A stretch of 61,815 nucleotides of DNA from an uncultured beta proteobacterium (lineage in GTDB: Bacteria; Pseudomonadota; Gammaproteobacteria; Burkholderiales; SG8-39): the NCBI GenBank assembly GCA_903859155.1, contig CAIOLO010000076.1, positions 1 through 61,815 of the forward strand. The letters are read 5' to 3'. Numbering within the stretch: position 1 is the first letter of the stretch; every line of letters starts with the position of its first letter. This document shows positions 34,632 through 44,025 of the stretch, piece by piece. The notes under the pieces are model-generated. The model was not told where the DNA came from. It saw only the letters and a program-made list of their open reading frames with translations, and made no database searches. The position numbers and the translations under genes were made by a program.

Positions 34632-35398
34632 GCTTCTGCCGGCGCCCCCAGGTATGCCTCGATCACGCGCGCATCGCCCTGAATCGCCGCAGGCGCGCCC
34701 TCGGCAATCGTCACACCGTAGTCGAGCACCAGCAGGCGATCGCAAAGGTTCATCACCAGACGCATGTCGTGCTCGATCAACAACAGCGTAATACCGCGCC
34801 CGCGGATCTCGAGCAGCAGCTCGCGCAAACCCCGGGTTTCCGAGGCGTTCATGCCGGCGGCCGGTTCGTCCAGCGCGAGCAGGCGCGGTTCGGTCGCCAG
34901 TGCCCGCGCGATTTCCAATCGGCGCTGGTCGCCATAGGCGAGATTGCCGGCCGCGTCGTTGGCGCGTTCGCGCAGGCCCACCAGATCCAGTAGCGCGAGC
35001 GCCCGCGATTCGCTGTCGGCCTCCTCGGTGCGCGTGGCCGCGTTGCGCAGAATCGCGCCCAGCAGCCCGGCCCGGGTGCGCGCGTGCCGCCCGATCATGA
35101 CATTCTCCAGCGCCGAAATATTGGCGAAGAGGCGGATGTTCTGGAAGGTGCGGGCGATGCCGCGTCGCACGATCTCGTGCGGCTTCAGGCCGGCCAGCTG
35201 CGCGCCCGCGAATACCAGCGAACCCCGATCCGGCGCATAGATCCCGGTGAGCACGTTGAACAGCGTGGTCTTGCCCGCGCCGTTCGGTCCGATTAATCCG
35301 TAGATTTCGCCCGGCGTGATCGAGAAGCCGACCTCGGCGAGCGCCTGAATCCCGCCGAAACTCTTGCCGATGCCGCTGCAGGTGAGCAAATCGCTCAT
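34628..35398 (-). CDS. livG: LivG, branched-chain amino acid ABC transporter ATPase
   Basis: A 256-residue ABC ATPase with Walker A GPNGAGKTT, the LivG-type insert (PHEIVRRGIARTFQNIRLF), LAYGDQRRLEIARAL in place of a strict LSGGQ signature (usual in LivG), Walker B LLALDEPAAGMN, and LIEHDMRLVM. ATG 35398 overlaps the livM stop. Forms the ATPase heterodimer with LivF. Confidence 0.94.
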   Translation of the reverse strand: MSDLLTCSGIGKSFGGIQALAEVGFSITPGEIYGLIGPNGAGKTTLFNVLTGIYAPDRGSLVFAGAQLAGLKPHEIVRRGIARTFQNIRLFANISALENVMIGRHARTRAGLLGAILRNAATRTEEADSESRALALLDLVGLRERANDAAGNLAYGDQRRLEIARALATEPRLLALDEPAAGMNASETRGLRELLLEIRGRGITLLLIEHDMRLVMNLCDRLLVLDYGVTIAEGAPAAIQGDARVIEAYLGAPAEA

Positions 35399-36507
35399 GC
35401 GGGGTCCTCGCTGCGTGCGGCCAGCTCGCGCTTGCGCACCGCCGAGGGCCACAGCCCGCCGGGGCGGAACGACATCACCAGCACCAGCGCGAAACCGAAG
35501 ATCAGCATGCGGATCACTTCGGGGTCGATCAGCATGCGGCCGAAGAAATACTGCTGCAGCGGCTGCACCGTATAGCGCAGCAATTCCGGCACAAACGAGA
35601 GCAGCAAGGCCCCAAGGATCACGCCCCAGATGTTGCCCATGCCGCCCAGCACCACCATCGAGAGCACCATCACCGATTCCACCAGCACGAAGCTCTCCGG
35701 GCTGATGAACCCCTGGATGGCCGCGAACATGCCGCCGGCAACACCGGCGAATGACGCGCCCATGGCGAACGCCAGGAGTTTGATCCGAGTGGTGTCTATG
35801 CCCATGGCGCGCGCGGCGATTTCATCCTCGCGCACCGCTTCCCAGGCGCGTCCGATGCGCGAATTCTGCAGGCGCAGGTTGATGAAGATCACGGCGACCA
35901 GCATCGCCAGCAGCAGAAAGTAGTACTTGATCGGACCGCTGAAATCCAGACCCAGGAAGCTGTCGGTGCGCGCGAAGCTCAGCTCGCCGATGCGGATTGC
36001 GTCGATCCTTGCGATGCCGCGCGGTCCGTTGGTGATGTTGACCGGCGAACCCAGGTTGTTGAGAAATATGCGCACGATCTCGCCGAAGCCCAGCGTCACG
36101 ATCGCCAGATAGTCGCCGCGCAGTTTCAGGGTTGGCGCGCCCAGCAACGCGCCGAACAGCGCCGCCACCAGCGCGCCCAGCGGCAAAATCACCCAGAAGG
36201 GCCAGTGAATGCCGAAATGCGGGGAGGCGAGCAGCGCGTAAACATAGGCGCCCACCGCATAAAAGGCGATATAACCCAGGTCCAGCAGGCCGGCGAAACC
36301 CACCACGATGTTCAGACCCAGCGACAGCAGTATGAACAGGATGGCGAGGTTGGTGACGCGCACCCAGGTCGTTCCCGCGCCGGCGAGCGCGAACGGCAAG
36401 GCGAGCAGGGCCAGCGCCACCAGTACCATCCCCAGAGCCGGCCTGCGCCATGCCGGGCCGGGCGGGGCACTCCGCGATGCAGCTTCAGTGACCTTGCGCC
36501 GGATCAC
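35395..36507 (-). CDS. livM: LivM, branched-chain amino acid ABC transporter permease
   Basis: A 370-residue inner-membrane permease with about ten helices; the EAA-like loop is in RIGRAWEAVREDEIAARAMGI, and GFAGLLDLGYIAFYAVGAY is typical. It overlaps livH by 4 bp at its start and livG by 4 bp at its end. Pairs with LivH. Confidence 0.93.
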   Translation of the reverse strand: MIRRKVTEAASRSAPPGPAWRRPALGMVLVALALLALPFALAGAGTTWVRVTNLAILFILLSLGLNIVVGFAGLLDLGYIAFYAVGAYVYALLASPHFGIHWPFWVILPLGALVAALFGALLGAPTLKLRGDYLAIVTLGFGEIVRIFLNNLGSPVNITNGPRGIARIDAIRIGELSFARTDSFLGLDFSGPIKYYFLLLAMLVAVIFINLRLQNSRIGRAWEAVREDEIAARAMGIDTTRIKLLAFAMGASFAGVAGGMFAAIQGFISPESFVLVESVMVLSMVVLGGMGNIWGVILGALLLSFVPELLRYTVQPLQQYFFGRMLIDPEVIRMLIFGFALVLVMSFRPGGLWPSAVRKRELAARSEDPA

Positions 36508-37427
36508 GCCCGATCCCCCACGCGCTCACCTAGCAGGCCGGACGGGCGGAACACCAGCACCAGGATCAGCACCATGAACGCGAACACATCCTGGTAATTC
36601 GAGCCGAAGACATTGTCGGTGAAGTCGCCGATGTAGCCGGCGCCCAGCGCCTCCACCAGTCCCAGCAGCACGCCGCCCAGCATCGCCCCCGGGATGTTGC
36701 CGATGCCGCCCAGCACCGCGGCGCAAAACGCCTTGAGGCCCAGGGCCGAACCCATGGTGTAGTGGGCGATGCCGTAATAGCTCCCGACCATGACGCCGGC
36801 CACCGCCGCCAGAGCGGCGCCGATGATGAAGGTCAGCGCGATCACCTGGTTCGCATCCACGCCCAGCAGGGCCGCCATCTGCGCGTTCTGCGAAGTCGCC
36901 CGCATCGCAATCCCCAGGCGCGTACGGTAGACCAGCCAGGCGAGGCCCAGCATCATCGCAACCGAGATCACGATGATGCCGATTTGAATATTGGTGATGG
37001 TCGCCCCCGCCAGCGCGAAGGACTCCGTTTTGACGATCTGCGGAAATGCCAGCGGATTGCGGCTCCACACCAGCAGCGCCAGGTGCTGAAGGATGATGGA
37101 AACGCCAATGGCGCTGATCAGGGGCGCCAGACGCGGTGCGCGGCGCAACGGCCGGTAGGCAAGACGTTCCATGGCGTAGCCGAGCAGCGCGCAAGCCGTC
37201 ATCGCGCACAAGGTCGCCACTAATACTGCCGGCAGCGCCGGTACACCCAGGGGCGTGAGCACCCCGATCAGGGTGAAAGCCACCATCGCACCGATCATGA
37301 CCAGTTCGCCATGCGCAAAATTGATCAGCTGAATGATGCCGTACACCATGGTGTAGCCCAGCGCCACCACGGCGTACACCGCCCCCAGCGTGATGCCGTT
37401 GACCAGTTGCTGGATGAAAATATCCAT
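36504..37427 (-). CDS. livH: LivH, branched-chain amino acid ABC transporter permease
   Basis: A 307-residue permease with about eight helices; MDIFIQQLVNGITLGAVYA and INFAHGELVMIGA at the N-terminus are diagnostic, and ATSQNAQMAALLGVDANQV is the EAA-like loop. ATG 37427 is chosen over an upstream in-frame start because it matches the family N-terminus. A terminator hairpin lies between livK and this gene. Confidence 0.93.
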   Translation of the reverse strand: MDIFIQQLVNGITLGAVYAVVALGYTMVYGIIQLINFAHGELVMIGAMVAFTLIGVLTPLGVPALPAVLVATLCAMTACALLGYAMERLAYRPLRRAPRLAPLISAIGVSIILQHLALLVWSRNPLAFPQIVKTESFALAGATITNIQIGIIVISVAMMLGLAWLVYRTRLGIAMRATSQNAQMAALLGVDANQVIALTFIIGAALAAVAGVMVGSYYGIAHYTMGSALGLKAFCAAVLGGIGNIPGAMLGGVLLGLVEALGAGYIGDFTDNVFGSNYQDVFAFMVLILVLVFRPSGLLGERVGDRA

Positions 37428-37501
37428 CAGTGTTTCGATTGCGCCCGCGGCAAAAGCCTTCTGCCCGCAAGCAAGCACGGCGACCCGGGAATCGGAAACT
37501 C

Positions 37502-37529
37502 AAAAAAAACGGCACCCGGAGGTGCCGTT
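37502..37529 (-). terminator. Intrinsic terminator after livK, before livH
   Basis: On the minus strand AACGGCACC - loop TCCG - GGTGCCGTT is followed by a run of eight T. A 9-bp GC-rich stem and strong U tract make it a good Rho-independent terminator. It would let livK be made in excess over livHMGF, with limited read-through into the membrane genes. Confidence 0.85.
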
Positions 37530-37567
37530 CGCAGCGGAAGCGGCGTGCGCGATGGCGTGCGCAAAAC

Positions 37568-38875
37568 TTACTTCTTCGCCGCGTCGGGAGCGGGCGCCGC
37601 CTTGGCAGGCTGTGCCGCCTGGGTCGCATCGGCCGCGGCCGGTGCCGCCGCAGGCGCGGGATTGGCCTGCGCCATGAAATCGGCGAAGGACACCGTCTGG
37701 CCGTTCTTGATGATGGCAATGGGCTCCAGCTTGCCTTCCTTGACCTGGAAGATCGACATCTCGGCGTCCTTGCGGTCGCCCTTTTCGTCGAATGCGATAT
37801 GGCCGGTTGCGCCATTGAATTCCAGCTTCTGCATCACCGGCAGATACTTCGCCGGATCGGCGGAATTGGCCCCCTTCATGGCAGCGATGAGCGCCTGCAT
37901 CGCGTCATAGGTGAACGGCGAGTACAGGATGGGATCCACCTTGAAGCGCGCCTTGTAGGCATCGAGGAATTTCTTCGACGCCGCCGCCGGCGGCAAGCCC
38001 GCCTGCGAGCACAACATACCCTCGGCCGCGGTGCCGGCCAGTTCGATCATCTTGTCGGAACAGCCCCCGTCACCGAAGGAGAACACCGCCTTGATATTGA
38101 GTTCGCGCGCCTGCTTCAGCAGCGGCCCGCCGGTGGCGTCCATGCCGCCGTAGAACACCGCATCGGGATTGCGCCCCTTTATCTTAGTCAGCACCGCCTT
38201 CCAGTCGGAGCGCTTGTCGTCGCCCTTCTCGCGCGGCAACACGCGGATGTTGGCGCCTTTGAAATACTTTTCGACTTCATTGGCCAGCCCTTCGCCATAG
38301 GCGGTGGCGTCGTCGATGATGGCGACCAGCTTCGGCTTGCTGTTGGCGGCGAGATAGCTGGCAATCGCCGGTCCCTGCTGGTCATCGCGCCCCATGACGC
38401 GGAATACACCCTTGAATCCCTGTTCGGTCAGTTGGGGATTGGTGGCGGAACCCGAGATCATCGGAATATTGGCACCGTTGTACACCGACGACGCAGGGAT
38501 GGTAGTGCCCGAATTGAGGTGCCCGACCACACCGGCCACCTTGGCGTCGATGAGTTTCTGCGCGACCGTAGTACCGACCTTGGGGTCGGCCTGATCGTCC
38601 TCGGCAAGCATGACGAAACGCGCATCCTTGCCATCAATCTTGATATTGGCGGCGTTGGCCTCTTCGAGCGCCATGCGTGCGCCGTTCTCATTGTCTTTGC
38701 CCAGGTGCGCGATGCCGCCGGTCAAGGGAGCCACATGGCCGATCTTGATCTCGATCGAGGGCGGCGGCGGCGGCGGTGCCGGCTTGGGATCTTCACCACA
38801 ACCGGCCAGCGTCAGGACGCCAACGGCAGCGAGAGTACACAGATTCGCGTGGTGCAAGACAACAGAACGTTTCAT
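37568..38875 (-). CDS. livK: Branched-chain amino acid-type ABC substrate-binding lipoprotein
   Basis: A 435-residue periplasmic binding protein of peptidase/LivJK fold (Peripla_BP_6). Lipobox LAGC with Cys26, Pro-rich spacer, then EIKIGHVAPLTGGIAHLGKDNENGARMALEEAN. The C-terminal 45 residues form an Ala/Pro/Gln-rich tail (QANPAPAAAPAAAD...), longer than usual for LivK. Most LivK proteins in proteobacteria are soluble; lipoprotein forms exist. The ligand is inferred from the adjacent LivHMGF. A consensus promoter lies just upstream. Confidence 0.92.
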   Translation of the reverse strand: MKRSVVLHHANLCTLAAVGVLTLAGCGEDPKPAPPPPPPSIEIKIGHVAPLTGGIAHLGKDNENGARMALEEANAANIKIDGKDARFVMLAEDDQADPKVGTTVAQKLIDAKVAGVVGHLNSGTTIPASSVYNGANIPMISGSATNPQLTEQGFKGVFRVMGRDDQQGPAIASYLAANSKPKLVAIIDDATAYGEGLANEVEKYFKGANIRVLPREKGDDKRSDWKAVLTKIKGRNPDAVFYGGMDATGGPLLKQARELNIKAVFSFGDGGCSDKMIELAGTAAEGMLCSQAGLPPAAASKKFLDAYKARFKVDPILYSPFTYDAMQALIAAMKGANSADPAKYLPVMQKLEFNGATGHIAFDEKGDRKDAEMSIFQVKEGKLEPIAIIKNGQTVSFADFMAQANPAPAAAPAAADATQAAQPAKAAPAPDAAKK

Positions 38876-38898
38876 TTCAACCTCCGGAACAATCCGCG

Positions 38899-38928
38899 AT
38901 TATGGGGATGCGCCGGAAAGCTTGTCAA
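38899..38928 (-). promoter_or_regulatory. Promoter of livK
   Basis: On the minus strand a perfect -35 TTGACA (38928-38923), an 18-bp spacer and -10 CATAAT (38904-38899) lie 24 bp before the ATG. CCGGAGG is the ribosome binding site. This is one of the strongest sigma-70-like signals in the window and fits high expression of a binding protein. Confidence 0.75.
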
Positions 38929-39002
38929 TGCGACGACCCGCCCGAGGGCAGGTGATTGCGCTGCGAGGTGAACCCGCTGCAAGTTGCGACCGGCGCACCA
39001 AG

Positions 39003-39028
39003 AAAAAAGCCGGCGCTGGGCCGGCTTT
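39003..39028 (-). terminator. Intrinsic terminator after cytochrome c
   Basis: Stem AAAGCCGGC / GCCGGCTTT with loop CCAGC on the minus strand, ending in TTTTTT. It starts 20 bp after the cytochrome c stop codon and stops transcription from entering the livK promoter region. Confidence 0.85.
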
Positions 39029-39047
39029 CATTTCCTGCCGAAGGCGA

Positions 39048-39365
39048 TTACTTCTGCGACAGAATCCACTTCACCAGAATCTGCGCTTCCTTTTCGTTCA
39101 CACCGGTATTCGGGGGCATGGGAATCTGGCCCCACACGCCGGTGCCGCCCGCGCGGACCTTCTTGATCAGCATGGCTTCGGCGCCTTTGTTGCCGGCGTA
39201 CTTCTTGGCCACTTCCTTGTAGGCAGGACCCACCAGTTTCTTGTCGAGCTGATGGCAGGCAAGGCAGGACTTGTCTTGGGCGAGTTTGGCGGCATCCTGC
39301 GCCTGTGCGCCAGAGGCCAGACCCAGCGCCATGACGATGGCGGCGTTTATCAACAACTTTTTCAT
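39048..39365 (-). CDS. Class I c-type cytochrome (c-551/c-552-like)
   Basis: A 105-residue periplasmic electron carrier. Signal peptide cut after AQA, haem-binding C34-L-A-C37-H38, and axial Met in IPMPPN (M83). Small size and sequence fit the c-551/c-552 group that passes electrons to cytochrome cd1, cbb3 or peroxidases. AGGGGGATTC precedes the ATG. It stands as a single-gene unit with its own terminator. Confidence 0.92.
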   Translation of the reverse strand: MKKLLINAAIVMALGLASGAQAQDAAKLAQDKSCLACHQLDKKLVGPAYKEVAKKYAGNKGAEAMLIKKVRAGGTGVWGQIPMPPNTGVNEKEAQILVKWILSQK

Positions 39366-39647
39366 GAATCCCCCTTGGGAAGTGACAATTTCAGAGTGGC
39401 GAATGCTACCTTTTTTGGCGGCACTTGGAAAACAGTACTAACGGCAAGTCTGATAACCGGCTTATCGGTTCCAGACACATAACGCGCGGGCATGCCTGAT
39501 CGCTGACTTCACTACTGCGGGGCTTCATGGACCCGAGGCAGGCCCGTCCATGCCATGGTCGAAGACAATAACCCTGCCATGCTGCAAATAGTGCGCGGGA
39601 GACCCGCGTCGCGACGACCGAAACACAGCCGGCTGCGCGCTGCGCGG

Positions 39648-40604
39648 TCAGAGCTTCTCCGCCACAATCAGCGCGCTGACCACGGCGAGATCTTCAAGGC
39701 CGTATTTCTGGAACCCCGAATGCAGGCCGGCGCGTATGCCCGCGCTCATGGGAACCCTGGAGGTAGGCTCCACCTTGAGAATCTTCAATCCGGAGCGCTC
39801 GATCATCCTGACGAAATCGGAAAGGCGCCTGCGGTTGGTGTACTGGTAGGCATTTTCCCCGGCGAATCGCGCCCGCCACGCATTTTCATCGGCCTTCAGG
39901 AACTCGAGCGGCCGGGAGAAATCGGTGTGATCACGCATGTCGAAATGGTGCGCACTGATGCCGCCGCGGCGCAGGACCTTCGCGATCGCCATGACCGTCC
40001 TGTCCGGATCGGAAATGTGTTCGAACACGGAATGGGAAAAAACGAAATCCAGCGACCCGTCGGGCAGGCGGATATCAAAGGATTCCCTGGGATACAGATA
40101 TTCCATCCTCTCGGGCTTGAAAACGACCCGGTCGCCCTCGACGGCGTATATCTGCTCAGGCTTTACGCGAATGCTGGCGGGCGCCACCAGATTCAGTAAA
40201 TCATAAGCTGCGGCGTAGCTTTGCCGGTTGTACAACTGCGGGCCCTGAAAAAGATCGAGGCCGGAGTATTTTTTTGCCCCTGAAGCAACAAACAGCAGGC
40301 CCGTTCCAAGATTGGCGCCGGGGCCGATTTCCAGAATTCGGGGACTGTGCTCGCCCTTACCGTAATCGCGCCAGATTGCCGAGTAGAAATTGAATATGCC
40401 GATGTTGTAGATCGCCGAGCCGTTTGTTTGCCGGCCCGATGCGAGCAACGCAAGCAGTTCCCTGTCCTGCCCGCCAGAACCCGGGCCGCTCCCGATCGAA
40501 GCCGGAACCTCCTGCCCGGGACCATACGCAGACCATAGCGTCCCGAGCATAAACCCGGCGCCGGCCAGAGCGATCGCGAACAGAGCCAGGCGGGCGCGAC
40601 TCAT
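39648..40604 (-). CDS. Membrane-anchored SAM-dependent methyltransferase
   Basis: A 318-residue protein with an N-terminal hydrophobic segment (residues 6-26) and a class I methyltransferase fold: ILEIGPGANLGTGLLF for motif I, DGSLDFVFSHSVFEHISDPDRTVMAIAKVLRRGG for motifs IV-V, HHFDMRDHTDFSRPLEF after it. The anchor is unusual for a small-molecule methyltransferase and implies action at the inner membrane, perhaps on a lipid-linked glycan. It lies 12 bp after the TfoX-like gene, in a possible operon with ilvD, but a metabolic link is not apparent. Substrate unknown. Confidence 0.78.
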   Translation of the reverse strand: MSRARLALFAIALAGAGFMLGTLWSAYGPGQEVPASIGSGPGSGGQDRELLALLASGRQTNGSAIYNIGIFNFYSAIWRDYGKGEHSPRILEIGPGANLGTGLLFVASGAKKYSGLDLFQGPQLYNRQSYAAAYDLLNLVAPASIRVKPEQIYAVEGDRVVFKPERMEYLYPRESFDIRLPDGSLDFVFSHSVFEHISDPDRTVMAIAKVLRRGGISAHHFDMRDHTDFSRPLEFLKADENAWRARFAGENAYQYTNRRRLSDFVRMIERSGLKILKVEPTSRVPMSAGIRAGLHSGFQKYGLEDLAVVSALIVAEKL

Positions 40605-40616
40605 GCAGTGCCGATA

Positions 40617-40961
40617 TCAGCGCGGCTTCGCCGTTTTGACGAACTCGATCGACGATTTGAAAATTTCCAGATCCTTGCCGTAGTCGGCCGAAGCTGCGTG
40701 AGTGATCTGCACCCATTCGCGCGTGCTGCTCTGGCCGTTGGGGGCAAACGGGCCGACGCCATCCATCGAGAATTGCAGGTTGGCCGCCGCCGCCGCCGGC
40801 AGCCGCAAACCCACCGCGCCGCGATAGATGCAGGCAAACATCTTCTGTTTGACGAAATAGGCGGGCAGCCCGCCCATGTCGCCGCCTTCCACGCCGGGTA
40901 TCTTCAGCAGCATGGCATCCAGCACTGCCTTGTGGGCCAGACCCTGGGCATCGTTGCTCAT
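40617..40961 (-). CDS. TfoX/YjbR-like small protein
   Basis: A 114-residue protein resembling TfoX N-terminal/MmcQ-YjbR folds: IPGVEGGDMGGLPAYFVKQKMFACIYRGAVGLRLP, then TREWVQITHAASADYGKDLEIFKSSIEFV. Such proteins are small and of unknown function outside competence regulators. It starts 13 bp after the ilvD stop. Family placement is tentative. Confidence 0.7.
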   Translation of the reverse strand: MSNDAQGLAHKAVLDAMLLKIPGVEGGDMGGLPAYFVKQKMFACIYRGAVGLRLPAAAAANLQFSMDGVGPFAPNGQSSTREWVQITHAASADYGKDLEIFKSSIEFVKTAKPR

Positions 40962-40974
40962 GATTGATCCACGT

Positions 40975-42813
40975 TTATTTTTTCTTTCTTTTGGCCGCCA
41001 CAGGCTTTGCTTTGTTTTTTGCGCTGCCGGCGGACTTCTTCGCAGCCGGTGCTTTCTTCCGTGCCGCGGCTGGCTGCACCCGCCCGGCCGCTTTCGCCGC
41101 AGGTGCCGGCTTTGCCGTTTTGGTCATTGCCCTCGCCGGGCCGTCGGTGATCGCGCCGATGCTTGCGGTGGAAACCAGTCGCATGTATTTGGCGAGCAGA
41201 CCCTTGGTATAACGCGGTGCCGGCTGCTTCCATTTTGCGCGGCGCGCGGCGATTTCTTTTACCGGCACGTTCAGCTGGACCAGGCGCTTCTCGGCGGAGA
41301 TGGTCACCGAGTCACCCTCCTTCACCAGGGCAATGGTGCCACCCTCATAAGCCTCGGGCGACACATGCCCGACCACCATCCCCCAGGTGCCGCCTGAGAA
41401 TCGTCCGTCAGTAATCAGCCCCACAGAATCACCAAGGCCTTGACCGATTAACGCGGAAGTGGGGGCTAACATTTCCTGCATGCCAGGGCCGCCGCGGGGG
41501 CCTTCGTAACGGATCACCAGCACGTCGCCGGGCTTGATTTTTTTCGCCATGATGGCGTCCATGCACTCGGGTTCGGAGTTGAACACCCGTGCCGGGCCGG
41601 TGATAAAGGTCTGCTTGAGTCCGGTGATCTTGGCCACGCAACCTTCGGGCGAAAGATTGCCTTTGAGGATGGCCAGGTGGCCCTGCGCGTACATCGGGTT
41701 CTTCCAGGGTCGGATCACGTCCTGGTCGGCGCGCGGCGCGTTGGGAATCCTGGCCAGTTCCTGCGCCATGGTGCGGCCGGTGATGGTCATGCAATCGCCG
41801 TTGAGCACGCCGTTGACCAGCAGCATCTTGAGCACCTGCGGCACGCCGCCGGCGCGATGAAAATCCACCGCCACATACTGGCCGGAGGGCTTGAGATTGC
41901 ACAGCACCGGCGTTTTCTGGCGCACGCGCTCGACATCGTCGAGGGTCCATTTCACTTCGGCCGCGGCGGCGATCGCCAGGTAATGCAGCACCGCATTGGT
42001 GGACCCGCCGGTGGCCATCACCAGCGCCATTGCGTTTTCGATGGACTTGCGGGTGACTACGTCGCGCGTGCGAATGTTCTTGCGGATGGCGTTGACCAGC
42101 ACCTTGGCCGATTCCGCGGAGGAATCCGCCTTTTCCGAATCGGGCGAGGCCATCTGCGACGAGCCCAGCAGGCTCATGCCCAGCGCCTCGAACGAGGAGG
42201 ACATGGTGTTGGCGGTATACATCCCGCCGCAGGCACCGACCGACGGGCAGGCGTTCTTCTCGATGCCGATGAAGTCCTCGTCGCTCATCTTGCCGGCCGC
42301 ATAGGCCCCCACCGCCTCGAACACGCTGACCACGGTCAGGTCCTGGCCCTTCCATTTGCCCGGCTTGATGGTGCCGGCGTAAACGTAGATGCCGGGCACG
42401 TTCATGCGCGCCATCGCCATCATGCCGGCGGGCATGTTCTTGTCGCAGCCGCCCACCACCAGCACGCCGTCCATGGCCTGCCCGTTGACCGAGGTCTCGA
42501 TGGCATCGGCGATGACTTCGCGCGACACCAGCGAATATTTCATCGCCTCGGTGCCCATGCCGATGCCGTCGGTCACGGTCGGCGTGCCGAATACCTGCGG
42601 CATGGCACCGGCGGCCTTGAGCGCGACCATCGCCCGGTCCACCAGCGGCTGGATGCCGGCGTTGCAGGGGTTCATGTTGGAATGGCCATTGGCCACGCCG
42701 ACAATGGGTTTTTCGAAGTCATTGTCGCCAAACCCCACTGCGCGCAACATGGCGCGATTGGGTGAGCGGGCGACGCCCGCGGTGATCCGGCGTGAGCGGT
42801 TGTTATCGGCCAT
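40975..42813 (-). CDS. ilvD: Dihydroxy-acid dehydratase with Lys/Ala-rich C-terminal tail
   Basis: Dehydrates 2,3-dihydroxy-acids in isoleucine, valine and leucine synthesis. Iron-sulfur ligand cysteines are at C50, C123 ([10 protein letters not shown]) and C195 ([12 protein letters not shown]); the core ends near residue 558 ([11 protein letters not shown]), the normal family length. It is then followed by 54 extra residues containing 14 Lys, 4 Arg and no acidic residue, with repeated PAA/KKA units, similar to histone H1-like bacterial tails. I see no frameshift; the same frame runs to the stop at 40975. The tail's role is unknown. Confidence 0.95.
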   Translation of the reverse strand: MADNNRSRRITAGVARSPNRAMLRAVGFGDNDFEKPIVGVANGHSNMNPCNAGIQPLVDRAMVALKAAGAMPQVFGTPTVTDGIGMGTEAMKYSLVSREVIADAIETSVNGQAMDGVLVVGGCDKNMPAGMMAMARMNVPGIYVYAGTIKPGKWKGQDLTVVSVFEAVGAYAAGKMSDEDFIGIEKNACPSVGACGGMYTANTMSSSFEALGMSLLGSSQMASPDSEKADSSAESAKVLVNAIRKNIRTRDVVTRKSIENAMALVMATGGSTNAVLHYLAIAAAAEVKWTLDDVERVRQKTPVLCNLKPSGQYVAVDFHRAGGVPQVLKMLLVNGVLNGDCMTITGRTMAQELARIPNAPRADQDVIRPWKNPMYAQGHLAILKGNLSPEGCVAKITGLKQTFITGPARVFNSEPECMDAIMAKKIKPGDVLVIRYEGPRGGPGMQEMLAPTSALIGQGLGDSVGLITDGRFSGGTWGMVVGHVSPEAYEGGTIALVKEGDSVTISAEKRLVQLNVPVKEIAARRAKWKQPAPRYTKGLLAKYMRLVSTASIGAITDGPARAMTKTAKPAPAAKAAGRVQPAAARKKAPAAKKSAGSAKNKAKPVAAKRKKK

Positions 42814-42900
42814 GAGGGGATGCTTTCAGAAAATGGAGCAAAAGAGCGGCGATTTTAGCCGACTGGCGAATCCCCGGCGCCACGGTGGTATTGTTGGCCC

Positions 42901-43701
42901 ATGCTGATCCATCCGCAGATCGATCCGATCGCCATTTCGCTCGGCCCCCTGGCAATCCGCTGGTACGGGCTGATGTATCTGATTGCCTTCGGCCTGTTTT
43001 TCTACCTGGGACGCAACCGGGCGCGCCGCGATGCCTGGCGGGGGGCCTCGGACGCCCTCATCGACGACCTGCTGTTCTGGGGCGTACTCGGGGTGGTGCT
43101 GGGCGGGCGACTCGGATATGTGCTTTTCTATAAACCGGCGTTCTATCTGTCGAACCCGCTGGAGGCCCTGGCCGTCTGGCACGGCGGCATGTCGTTTCAC
43201 GGCGGCCTGCTGGGCGTGATCGTCGCCATGGTGTGGATCGGCCGCAAGTACAAACTGGGCTTTCTCGAGGTCGCGGATTTCGTCGCCCCGCTGATCCCCT
43301 GCGGGCTTGCCGCCGGGCGCATGGGCAATTTCATCAACGGCGAACTGTGGGGCCGGGTGGCGAGCAACAACGCCGACGTTCCCTGGGCGATGCTGTTTCG
43401 CGGCGCCGGCCCGCTCGCGCGCCATCCCTCGCAGCTGTATCAGTTCGCGCTGGAGGGCCTGCTGCTGTTCGTGCTGTTGTGGATCTACTCCGCAAAGCAA
43501 CGGCCGCGCGGCGCAGTGGCGGCGCTGTTTCTGACCGGCTATGGCGCGTTCCGCTTCATCGCGGAGAACTACCGCGAACCCGACGACTATCTGGGTCTAC
43601 TGGCGCTGAATATGTCCATGGGACAGTGGTTGTCGCTGCCGATGGTCCTGGTCGGCGTGGTGCTGTACGCATGGGCTGTGCGGCGGGGCGGGGCGTCATG
43701 A
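42901..43701 (+). CDS. lgt: Prolipoprotein diacylglyceryl transferase
   Basis: First enzyme of bacterial lipoprotein maturation, in the inner membrane. The 266-residue polytopic protein has the Lgt signature [17 protein letters not shown] with the essential Asn/Glu/Arg set, HGGLLGV, and RHPSQLYQ, plus WYGLMYL at the N-terminus. It serves the many lipoproteins in this window (RlpA pair, LivK, lipocalin). Divergent from ilvD; DUF465 follows with an ATGA overlap. Confidence 0.96.
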   Translation: MLIHPQIDPIAISLGPLAIRWYGLMYLIAFGLFFYLGRNRARRDAWRGASDALIDDLLFWGVLGVVLGGRLGYVLFYKPAFYLSNPLEALAVWHGGMSFHGGLLGVIVAMVWIGRKYKLGFLEVADFVAPLIPCGLAAGRMGNFINGELWGRVASNNADVPWAMLFRGAGPLARHPSQLYQFALEGLLLFVLLWIYSAKQRPRGAVAALFLTGYGAFRFIAENYREPDDYLGLLALNMSMGQWLSLPMVLVGVVLYAWAVRRGGAS

Positions 43702-43916
43702 GCGACGACACGGATCCGAAACTGCGCCCCGCGTACGAAGAACGCCTGAAGGAATTGCTGCTGGAACATCGCGACCTCGACCAGGCGATTCACCGCCTGC
43801 AGGAGACGCCGCTGCACGACCAGCTGGCGCTCAGGCGGTTGAAGAAACGAAAACTGCTGTTGAAAGACCAGATCTCTTCGATCGAACGCGAGCTCGATCC
43901 GGACGAGCTGGCCTGA
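43698..43916 (+). CDS. DUF465 (YdcH-like) protein
   Basis: A 72-residue helical protein with DUF465 pattern: [23 protein letters not shown] and [24 protein letters not shown]. Likely an antiparallel helical hairpin; function unknown. It overlaps lgt by 4 bp. Confidence 0.9.
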   Translation: MSDDTDPKLRPAYEERLKELLLEHRDLDQAIHRLQETPLHDQLALRRLKKRKLLLKDQISSIERELDPDELA

Positions 43917-44025
43917 AGGGCCGCCGCCGCGGCAAGATCGCTCGAGCGGCCTGGCGCCGCGCAACGCCGGAACAGCGGCGCTGGTTGCCGCATAATCACC
44001 GCCATCAGATTTTCGAGTTCCCATC

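Noticed and set aside
39470-39500. ACACATAACGCGCG resembling the attC-type boxes near 32300
   Set aside because: No complementary GTTATG-type box within attC distance and no cassette-like gene; taken as coincidence.
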